The notes beneath the pieces are model-generated. The model was not told the DNA's origin. It made no database searches and saw only the letters and a list, made by a program, of their open reading frames with translations. Made by a program: the position numbers and the translations under genes. Of a stretch of DNA of 58,396 nt, positions 42,244 to 50,823 are shown one piece after another. Origin of the DNA: Vicinamibacteraceae bacterium (GTDB taxonomy: Bacteria > Acidobacteriota > Vicinamibacteria > Vicinamibacterales > UBA8438); the NCBI GenBank assembly GCA_012271165.1, contig JAAXGX010000001.1:1-58396 (forward strand), written 5' to 3'. Numbering within the stretch: the stretch's first letter is position 1; each line of letters begins with the position of its first letter.

Positions 42244-43308
42244 ATGCGCATCGTGGCCGCCATGTCCGGCGGCGTCGACTCGTCCGTCGCCGCCGCGCTC
42301 CTGGCCGAGGAAGGCCACGACGTCGTCGGCCTGTCGATGCAGCTGTACGATCAGCGCGAAGGCGGGCAGCAGTTCGGCAGCTGCTGCACCCTCGACGACC
42401 TCCACGACGCCCGCCGGGTGGCCGCCAGGCTGGGCATTCCGCACTACATCGTCAACTTCGAGCGGCAGTTCGACCAGCAGGTGGTGTCGCGCTTCGTGGG
42501 CGAGTACACGGCCGCGCGCACCCCGATCCCGTGCGTCCGCTGCAACAGCGACCTGAAGTTCACCGCCCTGCTGGAGCGGGCGCACGGCCTGGATGCCCCG
42601 GCGGTCGCAACCGGGCACTACGCGCGGGTGGAGCGGTCGGCGGACGGGACGTATCTGCTCAAGCGCGGCGTGGACGCCGCCAAGGACCAGTCGTACTTCC
42701 TGTTCGGCCTGACGCAGGCCCAGCTCGCCTGCGCGAGGTTCCCGCTGGGCGCACGGCGCAAGCCGGAGGTCCGCGCCTATGCCGAGGCCCGGTCGCTGCC
42801 GGTGGCGCGCAAGCCCGACAGCCACGAGATCTGCTTCGTCCCGGACGGCGACTACGCGGCGTTCGTGGCGCGCCGCGCGCCGGACGCCGTGCGGCCGGGC
42901 CGCATCGTGGACGGGGCGGGCCGGACGCTCGGACGGCATGCCGGCGTCCACCGCTTCACGGTCGGCCAGCGCCGGGGCCTCGGCATCTCGGGGCCGGCGC
43001 CCCTCTACGTGACCGAGCTGGATGCCGCGTCGGGACGCGTGACGGTCGGGCCGCGCGCCGCGCTCGAGCGGTCCACGCTGCGTGCGGGCGCGGTCAACTG
43101 GATTGCCGGACGCGCCCCGTCCGGCCCGCTGCGCGCGGCCGCGCAAATCCGGCACCGGCACGCCGCCGCTCCGGCGCGGGTCAGCGTCCTGGAGGACGGC
43201 GCCGCGCACGTCGAGTTCGAAGAGGCCCAGCCGGCCATCACGCCCGGGCAGGCGGTGGTCTTCTACGACGGCGCGACGGTTCTCGGCGGAGGCTGGATCG
43301 AAAAGTGA
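42244..43308 (+). CDS. mnmA: tRNA-specific 2-thiouridylase MnmA
   Basis: A 354-residue enzyme making 2-thiouridine at position 34 of Lys, Glu and Gln tRNAs. The PP-loop SGGVDSS is at residues 8-14. The catalytic Cys pair lies in TPIPCVRCNSDLKF and HEICFVPDGDY, with YARVERSADGTY and KDQSYFLFGL between them. The PRGRI-like domain and beta barrel follow. It starts at ATG 42244, four bases after the desulfurase stop. The window also encodes a tRNA-Lys(TTT), one of its substrates. Confidence 0.96.
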   Translation: MRIVAAMSGGVDSSVAAALLAEEGHDVVGLSMQLYDQREGGQQFGSCCTLDDLHDARRVAARLGIPHYIVNFERQFDQQVVSRFVGEYTAARTPIPCVRCNSDLKFTALLERAHGLDAPAVATGHYARVERSADGTYLLKRGVDAAKDQSYFLFGLTQAQLACARFPLGARRKPEVRAYAEARSLPVARKPDSHEICFVPDGDYAAFVARRAPDAVRPGRIVDGAGRTLGRHAGVHRFTVGQRRGLGISGPAPLYVTELDAASGRVTVGPRAALERSTLRAGAVNWIAGRAPSGPLRAAAQIRHRHAAAPARVSVLEDGAAHVEFEEAQPAITPGQAVVFYDGATVLGGGWIEK

Positions 43309-43341
43309 CGGGCGGCGGGAGCCGGCGCCGGGGCCCGGCGG

Positions 43342-44283
43342 TCAGGACGCGGCGGGCAGACTCTCGAGGTAGCGCTCCGCGTCGATCGCGGCCATGCAGC
43401 CCGACCCGGCGGCGGTGACCGCCTGCCGGTAGACGTGGTCCTGCACGTCGCCGGCCGCGAACACGCCGGCAACGCTCGTCCGCGCGCCGCCCCGCGGCAC
43501 GATGTAGCCCGCGGCATCGAGCTCGAGCTGGCCCTTGAACAGGTGGGTATTGGGCGTATGCCCGATCGCCACGAACACGCCCTCGACGGGCAGGGTCTTC
43601 CACTCGCCCGTGCTCACGTCGCGCAGGACGATCCCGGTCACCACGCCCTTCTCCGTGTCGGTGACCTCCTCGACGACCGTGTTCCACTCGAACGAGATCT
43701 TGGAATTGCCGAGCGCCTTGTCCTGCATGATCTTCGACGCCCGCAGCGTGTCGCGGCGATGCACCACCGTCACGTGCGAGGCGAACTTCGTCAGGAACGT
43801 GGCCTCCTCCATCGCGGAGTCGCCGCCCCCGACGACGGCAATCGGCTTGTCGCGGAAGAAATAGCCGTCGCAGGTCGCGCAGGTCGATACGCCATGGCCC
43901 ATCAGCGCACGCTCGGAAGGCAGCCCGAGCAACCGGGCCGACGCGCCCGTGGCGATGATGAGCGCGCGCGCGCGGTACGTATCGTCGCCGGTCGCCACGG
44001 CGAAGCTGGGGGCCGTCAGGTCCACGTTCACGACGTCACCGCGCATGAACTCGGTGCCGAAGCGCTCGGCCTGCGCGCGCATCTCCGCCATCAGGTCCGG
44101 CCCCATGACCCCGTCGCGGAACCCTGGATAGTTGTCGACGGCGGTCGTGAGCATCAACTGGCCGCCCGACTCCAGCCCCTCGATCAGCAGCGGCTTCAGA
44201 CTGGCGCGCGCGGCATAGAGGGCGGCCGTCAGCCCGGCCGGACCCGATCCGATGATGATGACGTCGCGCATGGCGGGGCTCAA
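43342..44283 (-). CDS. trxB: Thioredoxin reductase
   Basis: A 313-residue FAD enzyme passing electrons from NADPH to thioredoxin. FAD site [34 protein letters not shown], redox-active Cys pair [14 protein letters not shown] site [12 protein letters not shown], and C-terminal FAD motif [30 protein letters not shown] at 44283 overlaps the DacA-like stop by four bases, and a second Met four residues in is also plausible. Confidence 0.96.
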   Translation of the reverse strand: MSPAMRDVIIIGSGPAGLTAALYAARASLKPLLIEGLESGGQLMLTTAVDNYPGFRDGVMGPDLMAEMRAQAERFGTEFMRGDVVNVDLTAPSFAVATGDDTYRARALIIATGASARLLGLPSERALMGHGVSTCATCDGYFFRDKPIAVVGGGDSAMEEATFLTKFASHVTVVHRRDTLRASKIMQDKALGNSKISFEWNTVVEEVTDTEKGVVTGIVLRDVSTGEWKTLPVEGVFVAIGHTPNTHLFKGQLELDAAGYIVPRGGARTSVAGVFAAGDVQDHVYRQAVTAAGSGCMAAIDAERYLESLPAAS

Positions 44284-45239
44284 TCGGCCGGCCCGACTCC
44301 CGAGGCGGCGAGCGCCGCGCCGTTCCGCGACACCCAGGTGGCGAGCCGCCGCACTTCGGAAAACCGCCGCTCCCCCGAGCCGGCGCCGAGCACCACGAGC
44401 GACAGCGGGTCGTGATCGGGCAGCTTCACCACCGTGGCCAGGCAGTAGCCCGACGCGTCGATGTAGCCGGTCTTGCCGCCGTGGACGGCCAACCGGCCGC
44501 GCAGGAGCCGGTTCGTGTTGCGTACGGTGAGCCGGCGCCGGCTGGTGCGCAACCGGTGCGCCTGCTTGCGCATGATGCTGGAGACGACGGGCCGCTTCGT
44601 GGCGTGCGCGATGAGCCGGGAGATGTCGTAGGCCGTCGAGACGTTGCCGCTGTCGAGCCCGGACGGATCGGTGAAGGAGGTATCACGCAGGCCGAGCGCG
44701 GCCGCCATCGCGTTCATCTGCTCGACGAACCCGGCGGTGCCCCACGGCGAGACGCGGGCGAGCGCGCGCGCGGCGACGTTGTCCGACGCCACCAGCGCCA
44801 GATGCAGGAGGTTGTAGAGCGACACCACCTCGCCGCGGCGGAGATACGTGGTCGACGCGCGCCGGACGTCGCGCCGGGAGATCACGACGTCGCCATCCAG
44901 GTCCGGACGCGGCTCGAGGAACACAAGCGCCGTCATCACCTTGGTGATGCTGGCGATGGAGCGCTGCTCGAATCCGTTCGACTCCCACAGGATCTCGTGG
45001 GTCGTCGGGTTGTAGATCATCGCGGCGCGGGCGCGGATGCGCGGCTGCCGCAGGTCGGTGACATCGAGCCGCCGGGGCGGATCGATGGTTGGATCCAGGG
45101 CGGGCGGCGACGCGGGAACGGCGGCAGCCGGCCCGGCGTGCGGCGCCTGGCCGACCGCCCCGAAGCACAAGACGAACGCGGCGACACCGGCGAGCAGGAC
45201 GATGCGGTGCGCGGAAACGAGCCGCCCGATCAGGGACAT
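44280..45239 (-). CDS. D-alanyl-D-alanine carboxypeptidase (S11, DacA-like)
   Basis: A 319-residue serine peptidase trimming peptidoglycan stem peptides. The ATG at 45239 follows GGAGGGGG and yields a membrane anchor or signal ([24 protein letters not shown]). The active-site set is S97-x-x-K100 in [13 protein letters not shown]152-D153-N154, and K256-T257-G258. No C-terminal membrane anchor is seen, so attachment is probably through the N-terminus. Translationally coupled to trxB. Confidence 0.93.
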   Translation of the reverse strand: MSLIGRLVSAHRIVLLAGVAAFVLCFGAVGQAPHAGPAAAVPASPPALDPTIDPPRRLDVTDLRQPRIRARAAMIYNPTTHEILWESNGFEQRSIASITKVMTALVFLEPRPDLDGDVVISRRDVRRASTTYLRRGEVVSLYNLLHLALVASDNVAARALARVSPWGTAGFVEQMNAMAAALGLRDTSFTDPSGLDSGNVSTAYDISRLIAHATKRPVVSSIMRKQAHRLRTSRRRLTVRNTNRLLRGRLAVHGGKTGYIDASGYCLATVVKLPDHDPLSLVVLGAGSGERRFSEVRRLATWVSRNGAALAASGVGPAD

Positions 45240-45288
45240 CCCCCTCCGCGCCTCATGCGCCCGCACGTCAGGCATTCCGCAACGACGC

Positions 45289-46653
45289 TCAGCCTCCCGC
45301 GCTCGTGAGGACCGGCTGCTCCGGCTGCCGCGGGAACGAGTAGTGGGTGCGGTGCCGCACTTCCGCGCCATCCCGGTTGATCTCCACGCGCAGGCGGCGC
45401 GTGCGGAACGTGGGATCCGGGTTGCTCGAGTAGAAGCCGAGCACGTAGTAGTCGCTCGTCTCCGCGTCGATCTCCTCCAGCGCGTCGTCGAAATCGTTGC
45501 GGTTCACGACGGCCATGCCGCCGGTCAGCTCCGCCAGCAGTCGCAGCGAGTTCTGGGTCTGGAAGACGTGGTCGCGCCACTCCCGCAGCGGCACGTCGTA
45601 GCCGATGTCCGGCCCGGCCACCAGCCCCCGCGGATCGATGGTATAGAACGAGGCGTTCGCGCGGTTGGCCGCGAGCGTGAGCTGCTTGAGCTCGAGTGCC
45701 AGGTCGCTGTCCGCGAAGACCGTGCCCTGCCGCTCGTTCACGTTGAACATGTCGATGTCGCGGTCGGTGATGCCGTTGTAGAAGGAATCGTTGGAGTTGG
45801 CCGCCTGCTGGATGCCGCCGAGCGCGCGGCCGATGGGGCTCTGCCGGAACCGCTCGTACTCGTACGGGTTGAAGTCGTAGCCGCTGCTCAGGTAGACGAA
45901 CACCTTGCGGCGGTTCTCGACGTCCTCGAGGTTGCGCACGATGTCGCGCGCGAGCTTGAAGGCCTTGTGCGCGCGCCAGCGCAGCTCGCCCGGGCCGCCC
46001 GGGCCGCCCGACAACTGCTCGATCATCTCCTGATTGGAGAAGCCGTCGCCCGTGATGCGCCCCATCGCCGAGTACAGCAGCGCCCGGTCGTAGGTCATCT
46101 GGACGTTGATGGCGGACGGGCCGCTCGAGACGATGCCGAACAGGTCGCCCTCGTGGATCAGCGTGTCGGCGATGGTCTCGAACACCTGCCGGATCTTCGG
46201 CGTCAGGCTCGTGTTCAGATGGAGATCGTCGACGAAGAGGATGAAGATGCGCCCCGCGGTGTCGTTCACCGGCCTGGACGGCGGCAGCACGATGCCTTCC
46301 TGCACGGGCGCCGGCGGCAGCAGCTGGTTGTAGACGCGCCCGCCGTGCACCAGCACCAGGGACGCAATCTCCTGCGGGTGCCCGTCCTCCAGGACGGTGA
46401 TCTCGTCCCTGGTCAGGTCCGGTATGAATACGCCGTTCTCATCCCGGGCGATGACGTCCGTCGTCACGAGGGTGACGCCGGACCGGAAGATGGGCGCCTG
46501 GCTGCCCGTGAGGATGCGGCCGACATCCTCCGGGCCGAGCCGCTCCTGGCCCGGCGGCTGTGCGCCGGCGATGGCGCCTAGCGCGACGACCGCGACCGCC
46601 GCGCACGCCCAACGTCCCGCCGCGCGTGTATACGAGCGTCTGGAAGTACGCAT
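45289..46653 (-). CDS. VWFA-related acidobacterial domain protein (TIGR03436-like)
   Basis: A 454-residue secreted protein from ATG 46653 (458 if ATG 46665). Signal peptide (WACAAVAVVALGAIAGAQ), then TLVTTDVIARDENGVFIPDL-TRDEITVLEDGHPQEIASLV, the Acidobacteriota-specific lead-in. The von Willebrand A-like domain has FILFVDDLHLN, a variant of the DxSxS site, and KVFVYLSSGYDFN. A DNA-encoded DRDIDMFNVNERQG segment follows. The family is large and mostly confined to this phylum; function is not known, ligand binding at the surface is assumed. The predicted -10 box TATAAT (46669-46664) suggests a leaderless transcript. Confidence 0.92.
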   Translation of the reverse strand: MRTSRRSYTRAAGRWACAAVAVVALGAIAGAQPPGQERLGPEDVGRILTGSQAPIFRSGVTLVTTDVIARDENGVFIPDLTRDEITVLEDGHPQEIASLVLVHGGRVYNQLLPPAPVQEGIVLPPSRPVNDTAGRIFILFVDDLHLNTSLTPKIRQVFETIADTLIHEGDLFGIVSSGPSAINVQMTYDRALLYSAMGRITGDGFSNQEMIEQLSGGPGGPGELRWRAHKAFKLARDIVRNLEDVENRRKVFVYLSSGYDFNPYEYERFRQSPIGRALGGIQQAANSNDSFYNGITDRDIDMFNVNERQGTVFADSDLALELKQLTLAANRANASFYTIDPRGLVAGPDIGYDVPLREWRDHVFQTQNSLRLLAELTGGMAVVNRNDFDDALEEIDAETSDYYVLGFYSSNPDPTFRTRRLRVEINRDGAEVRHRTHYSFPRQPEQPVLTSAGG

Positions 46654-46663
46654 AATGGCTCGC

Positions 46664-46669
46664 ATTATA
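46664..46669 (-). promoter_or_regulatory. Possible -10 box of a leaderless VWFA-gene transcript
   Basis: On the minus strand TATAAT, a full consensus -10, ends ten bases before ATG 46653. A start about seven bases downstream would give a leader of roughly three bases. No clear -35 is seen at 16-18 bp, the best being GTAACG. An alternative is that the ATG at 46665, inside the box, is the true start. Confidence 0.4.
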
Positions 46670-46687
46670 GCAAAGCCCCGGGCGGCG

Positions 46688-47428
46688 TTACGACGGCGAA
46701 TCGTCGCCCGTGCCGGCGGCGCGGCGCGTGCGCGGCCGGCGCCGGCCGAGGCTGCCGCGGATGGCCTCGGCCTCGGTCTCGAACCGCTCGATGCCCCGCA
46801 CGGCGTCCTCCGTGGTCGCCCAGCCGTCGGGGTTGAGCGTCTCGGCCCGCGTCTGCAGCGCCTCGCGCGCATCCGGATCGATCCGCTTCTCGGCAATCCG
46901 AACCTTGATCTCCGCGTAGCGCGCCCGCAGCCGCTCGAGCATCTCGTCGCCCATCAGCGCCACCACCGGATGCTGCCACGCCGGAACCGGCTCGTCCGCC
47001 TCGAACCCGGGCATCGGATCCGGCTCCTCGGCCATGGGCTCCGGCTCGGGCGGAGGCGGCTCGGCCTGCCGCCCGCGGCGCGAACGCGGTTCGCCGCCGC
47101 CCGCGGCCGACGCATGGGCAGCCCGCCCCGAACCGGCGCCGCGGCCCGGCCGCGCCGTCCGCTGCGCCTTCCCGCGGCGCTCGGCATCCGGCTCGGGCGG
47201 AGGCTGCACCTTGAGCATGCGGCCCCAATCGAACGCGAGGCTCGGGTTGTTCTCCTCAATCGCGCGGATGGCCTGCTCGTCGAGCGGATGGCGGCCGACC
47301 CTGACGCCGGGCGGCGTCCGGAACCAGTAGAGCAGGCGCGGCTTGGACTCCCCCTCGCGGCGGAAGGTATGGAGGACGTAGGTGTGCTCGTAGCCGCGCC
47401 GGTTGCGCGAGAACCGCAAGTATGGCAT
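46688..47428 (-). CDS. Conserved hypothetical protein with Pro/Arg-rich linker
   Basis: A 246-residue protein from ATG 47428. The N-terminal 75 residues are compact (YLRFSRNRRGYEHTYVLHTF, LLYWFRTPPGVRVGR, LDEQAIRAIEENNP). A long low-complexity linker (about 75-150, Pro/Arg/Glu) leads to a C-terminal helical region (VVALMGDEMLERLRARYAEI, KVRIAEKRIDP). The N-terminal block looks conserved and I believe it recurs in Acidobacteriota, but I know no function. It is divergent from hemE with 26 bp between starts. Confidence 0.7.
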   Translation of the reverse strand: MPYLRFSRNRRGYEHTYVLHTFRREGESKPRLLYWFRTPPGVRVGRHPLDEQAIRAIEENNPSLAFDWGRMLKVQPPPEPDAERRGKAQRTARPGRGAGSGRAAHASAAGGGEPRSRRGRQAEPPPPEPEPMAEEPDPMPGFEADEPVPAWQHPVVALMGDEMLERLRARYAEIKVRIAEKRIDPDAREALQTRAETLNPDGWATTEDAVRGIERFETEAEAIRGSLGRRRPRTRRAAGTGDDSPS

Positions 47429-47454
47429 CGGGACAGAGTAGTACCATACCAAGC

Positions 47455-48480
47455 GTGAACGACAACTTCCTGCGGGCCTGCCGCCGGGAGCCGGTCGATG
47501 TCACGCCGGTCTGGTTCATGCGGCAGGCCGGCCGCTACATGGCGGAGTACCGGGCCATCAGGGCCCGCCACACCCTGCTGGACATCTGCCGGCGCCCGGA
47601 TCTGGCCGCCGAGGTGACGCTGCAGCCGGTCGAGCGGCTCGAGGTCGACGCGGCCATCCTCTTCTCGGACCTGCTGCTGCCGCTCGAGCCGATGGGCATC
47701 CCGTTCGATTTCGTCAAGAACGAGGGCCCGGTCATCGAGCGCCCCGTTCGTGCGGCCGAAGACGTGAGCCGGCTCCGCCGCTGCGACCCGCGGGAGGCGC
47801 TGCCGCACGTGCTGGCCACGATCCGCCTCGTGCGGCACGAGCTGGACGGACGCGTGCCGCTCATCGGCTTTGCCGGGGCGCCCTTCACCCTGGCCTCCTA
47901 CGCGGTGGAAGGCGGCGCGTCGCGCAGCTACGCCCGCACGAAGGCGCTGATGTACGGCGAGCCGGCCGTCTGGCACGACTTGTGCGACACCCTGGCCGCG
48001 GTCGTCAGCGAGTACCTGCTGGCCCAGGTCGAAGCCGGAGTGCAGGCCGTCCAGTTGTTCGACTCGTGGGTGGGCGCCCTGTGCGTGCGCGACTACCACG
48101 AGTTCGCTCTGCCCCACACCACGCGCATCCTGCGCGCGGTGCAGGCAAGCGGCGTGCCGGTCATCCACTTCGGGACCGGCACCGCCACCCTGCTCGAAGC
48201 GATGGCCGCGGCCGGCGGCGACGTGGTGGGCGTGGACTGGCGCATTCCGCTCGACGAGGCGTGGGAACGGATCGGGGCGGACAAGGCGGTGCAGGGCAAC
48301 CTCGACCCGACGCTGCTGCTGGGGCCGATCGACCGCCTGCTGGCGGGCGCCGACCGGGTCCTCCGGCAGGCGGCGGGCCGTCCGGGGCACATCTTCAACC
48401 TCGGGCACGGCATCCTGCCGGAGACACCGGTCGAGCACGTCCAGGCGCTGGCGCAGTTCGTCCACGCCCGCAGTGCCTAG
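47455..48480 (+). CDS. hemE: Uroporphyrinogen decarboxylase
   Basis: A 341-residue heme pathway enzyme turning uroporphyrinogen III into coproporphyrinogen III. Shows RACRREPVDVTPVWFMRQAGRYM, ILFSDLLLPLEPMG, LIGFAGAPFTLASYAVEGG and the C-terminal GHGILPETPVEHV. GTG 47455 is chosen because ATG 47422 would run into the divergent gene's start. The TAG stop overlaps the first base pair of an inverted-repeat element, so the last residues (HARSA) may have been altered by that insertion. Confidence 0.95.
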   Translation: MNDNFLRACRREPVDVTPVWFMRQAGRYMAEYRAIRARHTLLDICRRPDLAAEVTLQPVERLEVDAAILFSDLLLPLEPMGIPFDFVKNEGPVIERPVRAAEDVSRLRRCDPREALPHVLATIRLVRHELDGRVPLIGFAGAPFTLASYAVEGGASRSYARTKALMYGEPAVWHDLCDTLAAVVSEYLLAQVEAGVQAVQLFDSWVGALCVRDYHEFALPHTTRILRAVQASGVPVIHFGTGTATLLEAMAAAGGDVVGVDWRIPLDEAWERIGADKAVQGNLDPTLLLGPIDRLLAGADRVLRQAAGRPGHIFNLGHGILPETPVEHVQALAQFVHARSA

Positions 48481-48640
48481 GAGCCCGTGGTGAAACCCCG
48501 CGTCGCACCGAGAGCGGCCAGGCGCCCGGACGGCAAGGCGCGACGAGGGAGCATATTGGGCATATTTGACCGAGGAGCAACGCAGCCAGCCGGGATGCAT
48601 GGCCGCTCGAATGCAGCGGGGCCTTTTGCCACGGGCTCCT
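48479..48640. mobile_element. MITE-like 162-bp element with terminal inverted repeats
   Basis: AGGAGCCCGTGG at 48479-48490 is exactly the reverse complement of CCACGGGCTCCT at 48629-48640. Pairing continues inwards: CCCCGC and GAGCGGCCA on the left match GCGGGG and TGGCCGCTC on the right, then CCCGG with CCGGG. About 50 bases on each side can pair imperfectly around a central GGAGCATATTGGGCATATTTGACC. No transposase is present. The element fills the whole hemE-hemY gap and extends into the annotated hemY coding start. Confidence 0.72.
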
Positions 48641-50014
48641 GACACCGACGTCGACGTAGCGGTCGTGGGAGGCGGCATCAGCGGCCTGGCCGCGGCCTAC
48701 GAGCTGCAGGCGCGCCGCGTGCCGCACGTGCTGATCGAGCGATCTTCCCGGCTCGGCGGCGTCATCCGCACGGAGCAGGTCGACGGCTTCACGATCGACG
48801 GAGGCCCGGATGCGCTCCTGGTGCAGAAGCCCGCCGCGATCGGGCTGTGCGGCGAGCTGGGGCTGGCCGGGCGTCTCGTCCCGACCCGGGAGCCCCGCAC
48901 CGCCTTCGTGCTGCGCGCCGGCCGGCTCCACGCGTTGCCGGACTACTCGGTGCTGGGCATCCCCACCCGGCTGCTGCCCCTGGTGACGAGCGGGCTGCTC
49001 TCGGCGCGCGGCCGGCTGCGCATGGCCCTGGAGCGCGTGGTTCCCGGCCGGCCGGCGGGCGACGGGGACGACGAGTCGATCGCGTCGTTCTTCGGCCGCC
49101 GCTTCGGCCGCGAGGTGGTCGACTACATCGCCGAGCCCCTGCTGGCAGGCATCCACGCCGGCGACGTGGAGCGCCTGTCCGTGCGCGCGCTGTTCCCGCG
49201 GCTGCTCGAGGCGGAAGCGCGGCACGGCAGCATCATCCGGGGCCTCGGCTCGCTGCGGGCCGGGCGGTCGGCGCACGGCCTGTTCCGGTCGCTGCCGGGC
49301 GGCATCGGCGAGCTGGTGGCAGCCCTGGCCCGCACGCTGGACCCCGCCGCGGTCCGGACCGGCGTCGGCGTGACGCGGCTCGCCGGCCGGGGCCCGTACC
49401 GGCTCGAGCTGACCGGCGGCGGGCCGGTCTGCGCGCGCCAGGTCGTCCTGGCCGTGCCGGCGCACGCGGCGGCCCGGCTCGTGCGCCCCCTCGACGCCGA
49501 CCTGGCGGCGCTCTGCGGCGGCATTCCCTACACGTCGACCGCCACCGTGGCGCTGGGCTACGCCCGCCCCGACGTCGGCCACGCGCTCCGCGGCACGGGG
49601 TTCGTCGTGCCGCGCGTCGAGCGCCGGGTGTCGCTGATGGCGGCCACGTGGGTTTCCTCGAAGTGGCCGCACCGCGCGCCGCCCGGCCACGTGCTGCTGC
49701 GGGGCTTCCTGGGCGGCGCCCGCGACGGCGCCGTGCTGGCGCGCGCGGATGCCGACCTGATCGACTGCGTCCATCGCGACTTCGGCAAGCTGCTGGGCGT
49801 GCGGGGGGCGCCCGTCGTCGCGCGCGTCTACCGCTGGCCGCGGCTCAACCCGCAGCACGAGGTAGGTCATCTGGCGCGCCTGACCGCCATCGAGGCCCGG
49901 CTCGACCGCCTGCCGGGGCTGCGGCTGATCGGGGCCGCGTTCGGCGGCGTGGGCCTGCCGGACTGCATCGCGCAGGGCCGTGCCGCGGCCGCGGGCGCCG
50001 CGCGGACACGGTAG
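48599..50014 (+). CDS. hemY: Protoporphyrinogen oxidase (HemY type)
   Basis: A 471-residue FAD enzyme of late heme synthesis, oxygen-dependent or coproporphyrinogen-oxidising in some bacteria. FAD site VAVVGGGISGLAAAYELQ, then RLGGVIRTEQVDGFTIDGGPD, VVDYIAEPLLAGIHAGDVERLS and the C-terminal LIGAAFGGVGLPDCIAQG. The protein homology begins at VDVAVVGG (48653). The bases before this, with candidate starts ATG 48599 and 48611 and TTG 48566, lie in the inverted-repeat element, so the start codon is element-derived. No hemH lies between hemE and this gene. Confidence 0.9.
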   Translation: MAARMQRGLLPRAPDTDVDVAVVGGGISGLAAAYELQARRVPHVLIERSSRLGGVIRTEQVDGFTIDGGPDALLVQKPAAIGLCGELGLAGRLVPTREPRTAFVLRAGRLHALPDYSVLGIPTRLLPLVTSGLLSARGRLRMALERVVPGRPAGDGDDESIASFFGRRFGREVVDYIAEPLLAGIHAGDVERLSVRALFPRLLEAEARHGSIIRGLGSLRAGRSAHGLFRSLPGGIGELVAALARTLDPAAVRTGVGVTRLAGRGPYRLELTGGGPVCARQVVLAVPAHAAARLVRPLDADLAALCGGIPYTSTATVALGYARPDVGHALRGTGFVVPRVERRVSLMAATWVSSKWPHRAPPGHVLLRGFLGGARDGAVLARADADLIDCVHRDFGKLLGVRGAPVVARVYRWPRLNPQHEVGHLARLTAIEARLDRLPGLRLIGAAFGGVGLPDCIAQGRAAAAGAARTR

Positions 50015-50033
50015 CTTGTGCCGCGCCGCGTGC

Positions 50034-50039
50034 TATATT
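50034..50039 (+). promoter_or_regulatory. Possible extended -10 promoter of the DUF2911 gene
   Basis: TGCTATATT at 50031-50039 fits an extended -10 (TGn-TATATT) without a recognisable -35. The predicted start near 50046 leaves a leader of about 45 bases with an AGGAG ribosome site at 50080-50084 before ATG 50092. Confidence 0.4.
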
Positions 50040-50091
50040 CATCTGGATAGTGCAGGACACGACGCGGTCCTTACAAGCCAGGAGTCTCCCA

Positions 50092-50724
50092 ATGACCCGC
50101 AAGTTTCTCTTCTTCGTGACGCTCGCAGTGTGCGCGTTCGCCGCAGCGTGCGCCGCCGACATGGCCGAGGAACCCGCCCCCGAGCCGATGCCCGAGCAGG
50201 AGGCCGAAGCGGCCGCCGAGCCGGCGACCTCAACGCCCGAGATGCTGGGCGGCGGCAAGGCGATGGAGGTCCACCCCGGCCAGGCCGGCAGCCCGCACGT
50301 CCAGGTCGACTGGATGATCGACGACGCCAACATCTCCATCAGCTACGGCCGGCCGTACCTGAGGGAGCGGGTGGTCGGCGAGAGCGTGGAGCCGATGGCC
50401 AGCATGGTGTGGCGGCTGGGCGCAGACGAGGCGACCACGCTCGTCACCGACAAGGACCTGATGATTCGCGACGCCCACGTTCCGGCCGGCGAGTACACGC
50501 TCTGGGCCGCGCACATGAACGACGAGTTCCATCTCATCGTCAACAGCCAGACCGGCCAGTGGGGCACGCAGTACGACGCGAGCCACGACGTGGCGCACAT
50601 CGCGATGGACGTGGAGGACCTCGACCCGCCCGCCGACCAGCTGACGCTGTCGGTGACGAGCGACATGTTCGGGTTCGAGTGGGGCCAGATGGCCGCGTCG
50701 GTCCCGATCACCATCCACGACTGA
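50092..50724 (+). CDS. DUF2911 exported protein
   Basis: A 210-residue protein with a lipoprotein-like signal (MTRKFLFFVTLAVCAFAAAC), an acidic Pro/Glu spacer (AEEPAPEPMPEQEAE), and DUF2911: VDWMIDDANISISYGRPYLRER, WRLGADEATTLVTDKDL and VPAGEYTLWAAHMNDEFHLIVN, GQWGTQYDASHDV. DUF2911 is common in Acidobacteriota and Bacteroidota and its role is unknown. It has a clear ribosome site. The PQQ dehydrogenase starts 99 bp downstream. Confidence 0.88.
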   Translation: MTRKFLFFVTLAVCAFAAACAADMAEEPAPEPMPEQEAEAAAEPATSTPEMLGGGKAMEVHPGQAGSPHVQVDWMIDDANISISYGRPYLRERVVGESVEPMASMVWRLGADEATTLVTDKDLMIRDAHVPAGEYTLWAAHMNDEFHLIVNSQTGQWGTQYDASHDVAHIAMDVEDLDPPADQLTLSVTSDMFGFEWGQMAASVPITIHD

Positions 50725-50823
50725 CGCGCAATCGTTGCCCGCGGCGCCGCTTGCCGCTCGACCAACGGGGTCGGGGTCCGCACCCGTTCCGGGTGCCGGC
50801 CCGACCCGGTCCGGAGGTGAGGC

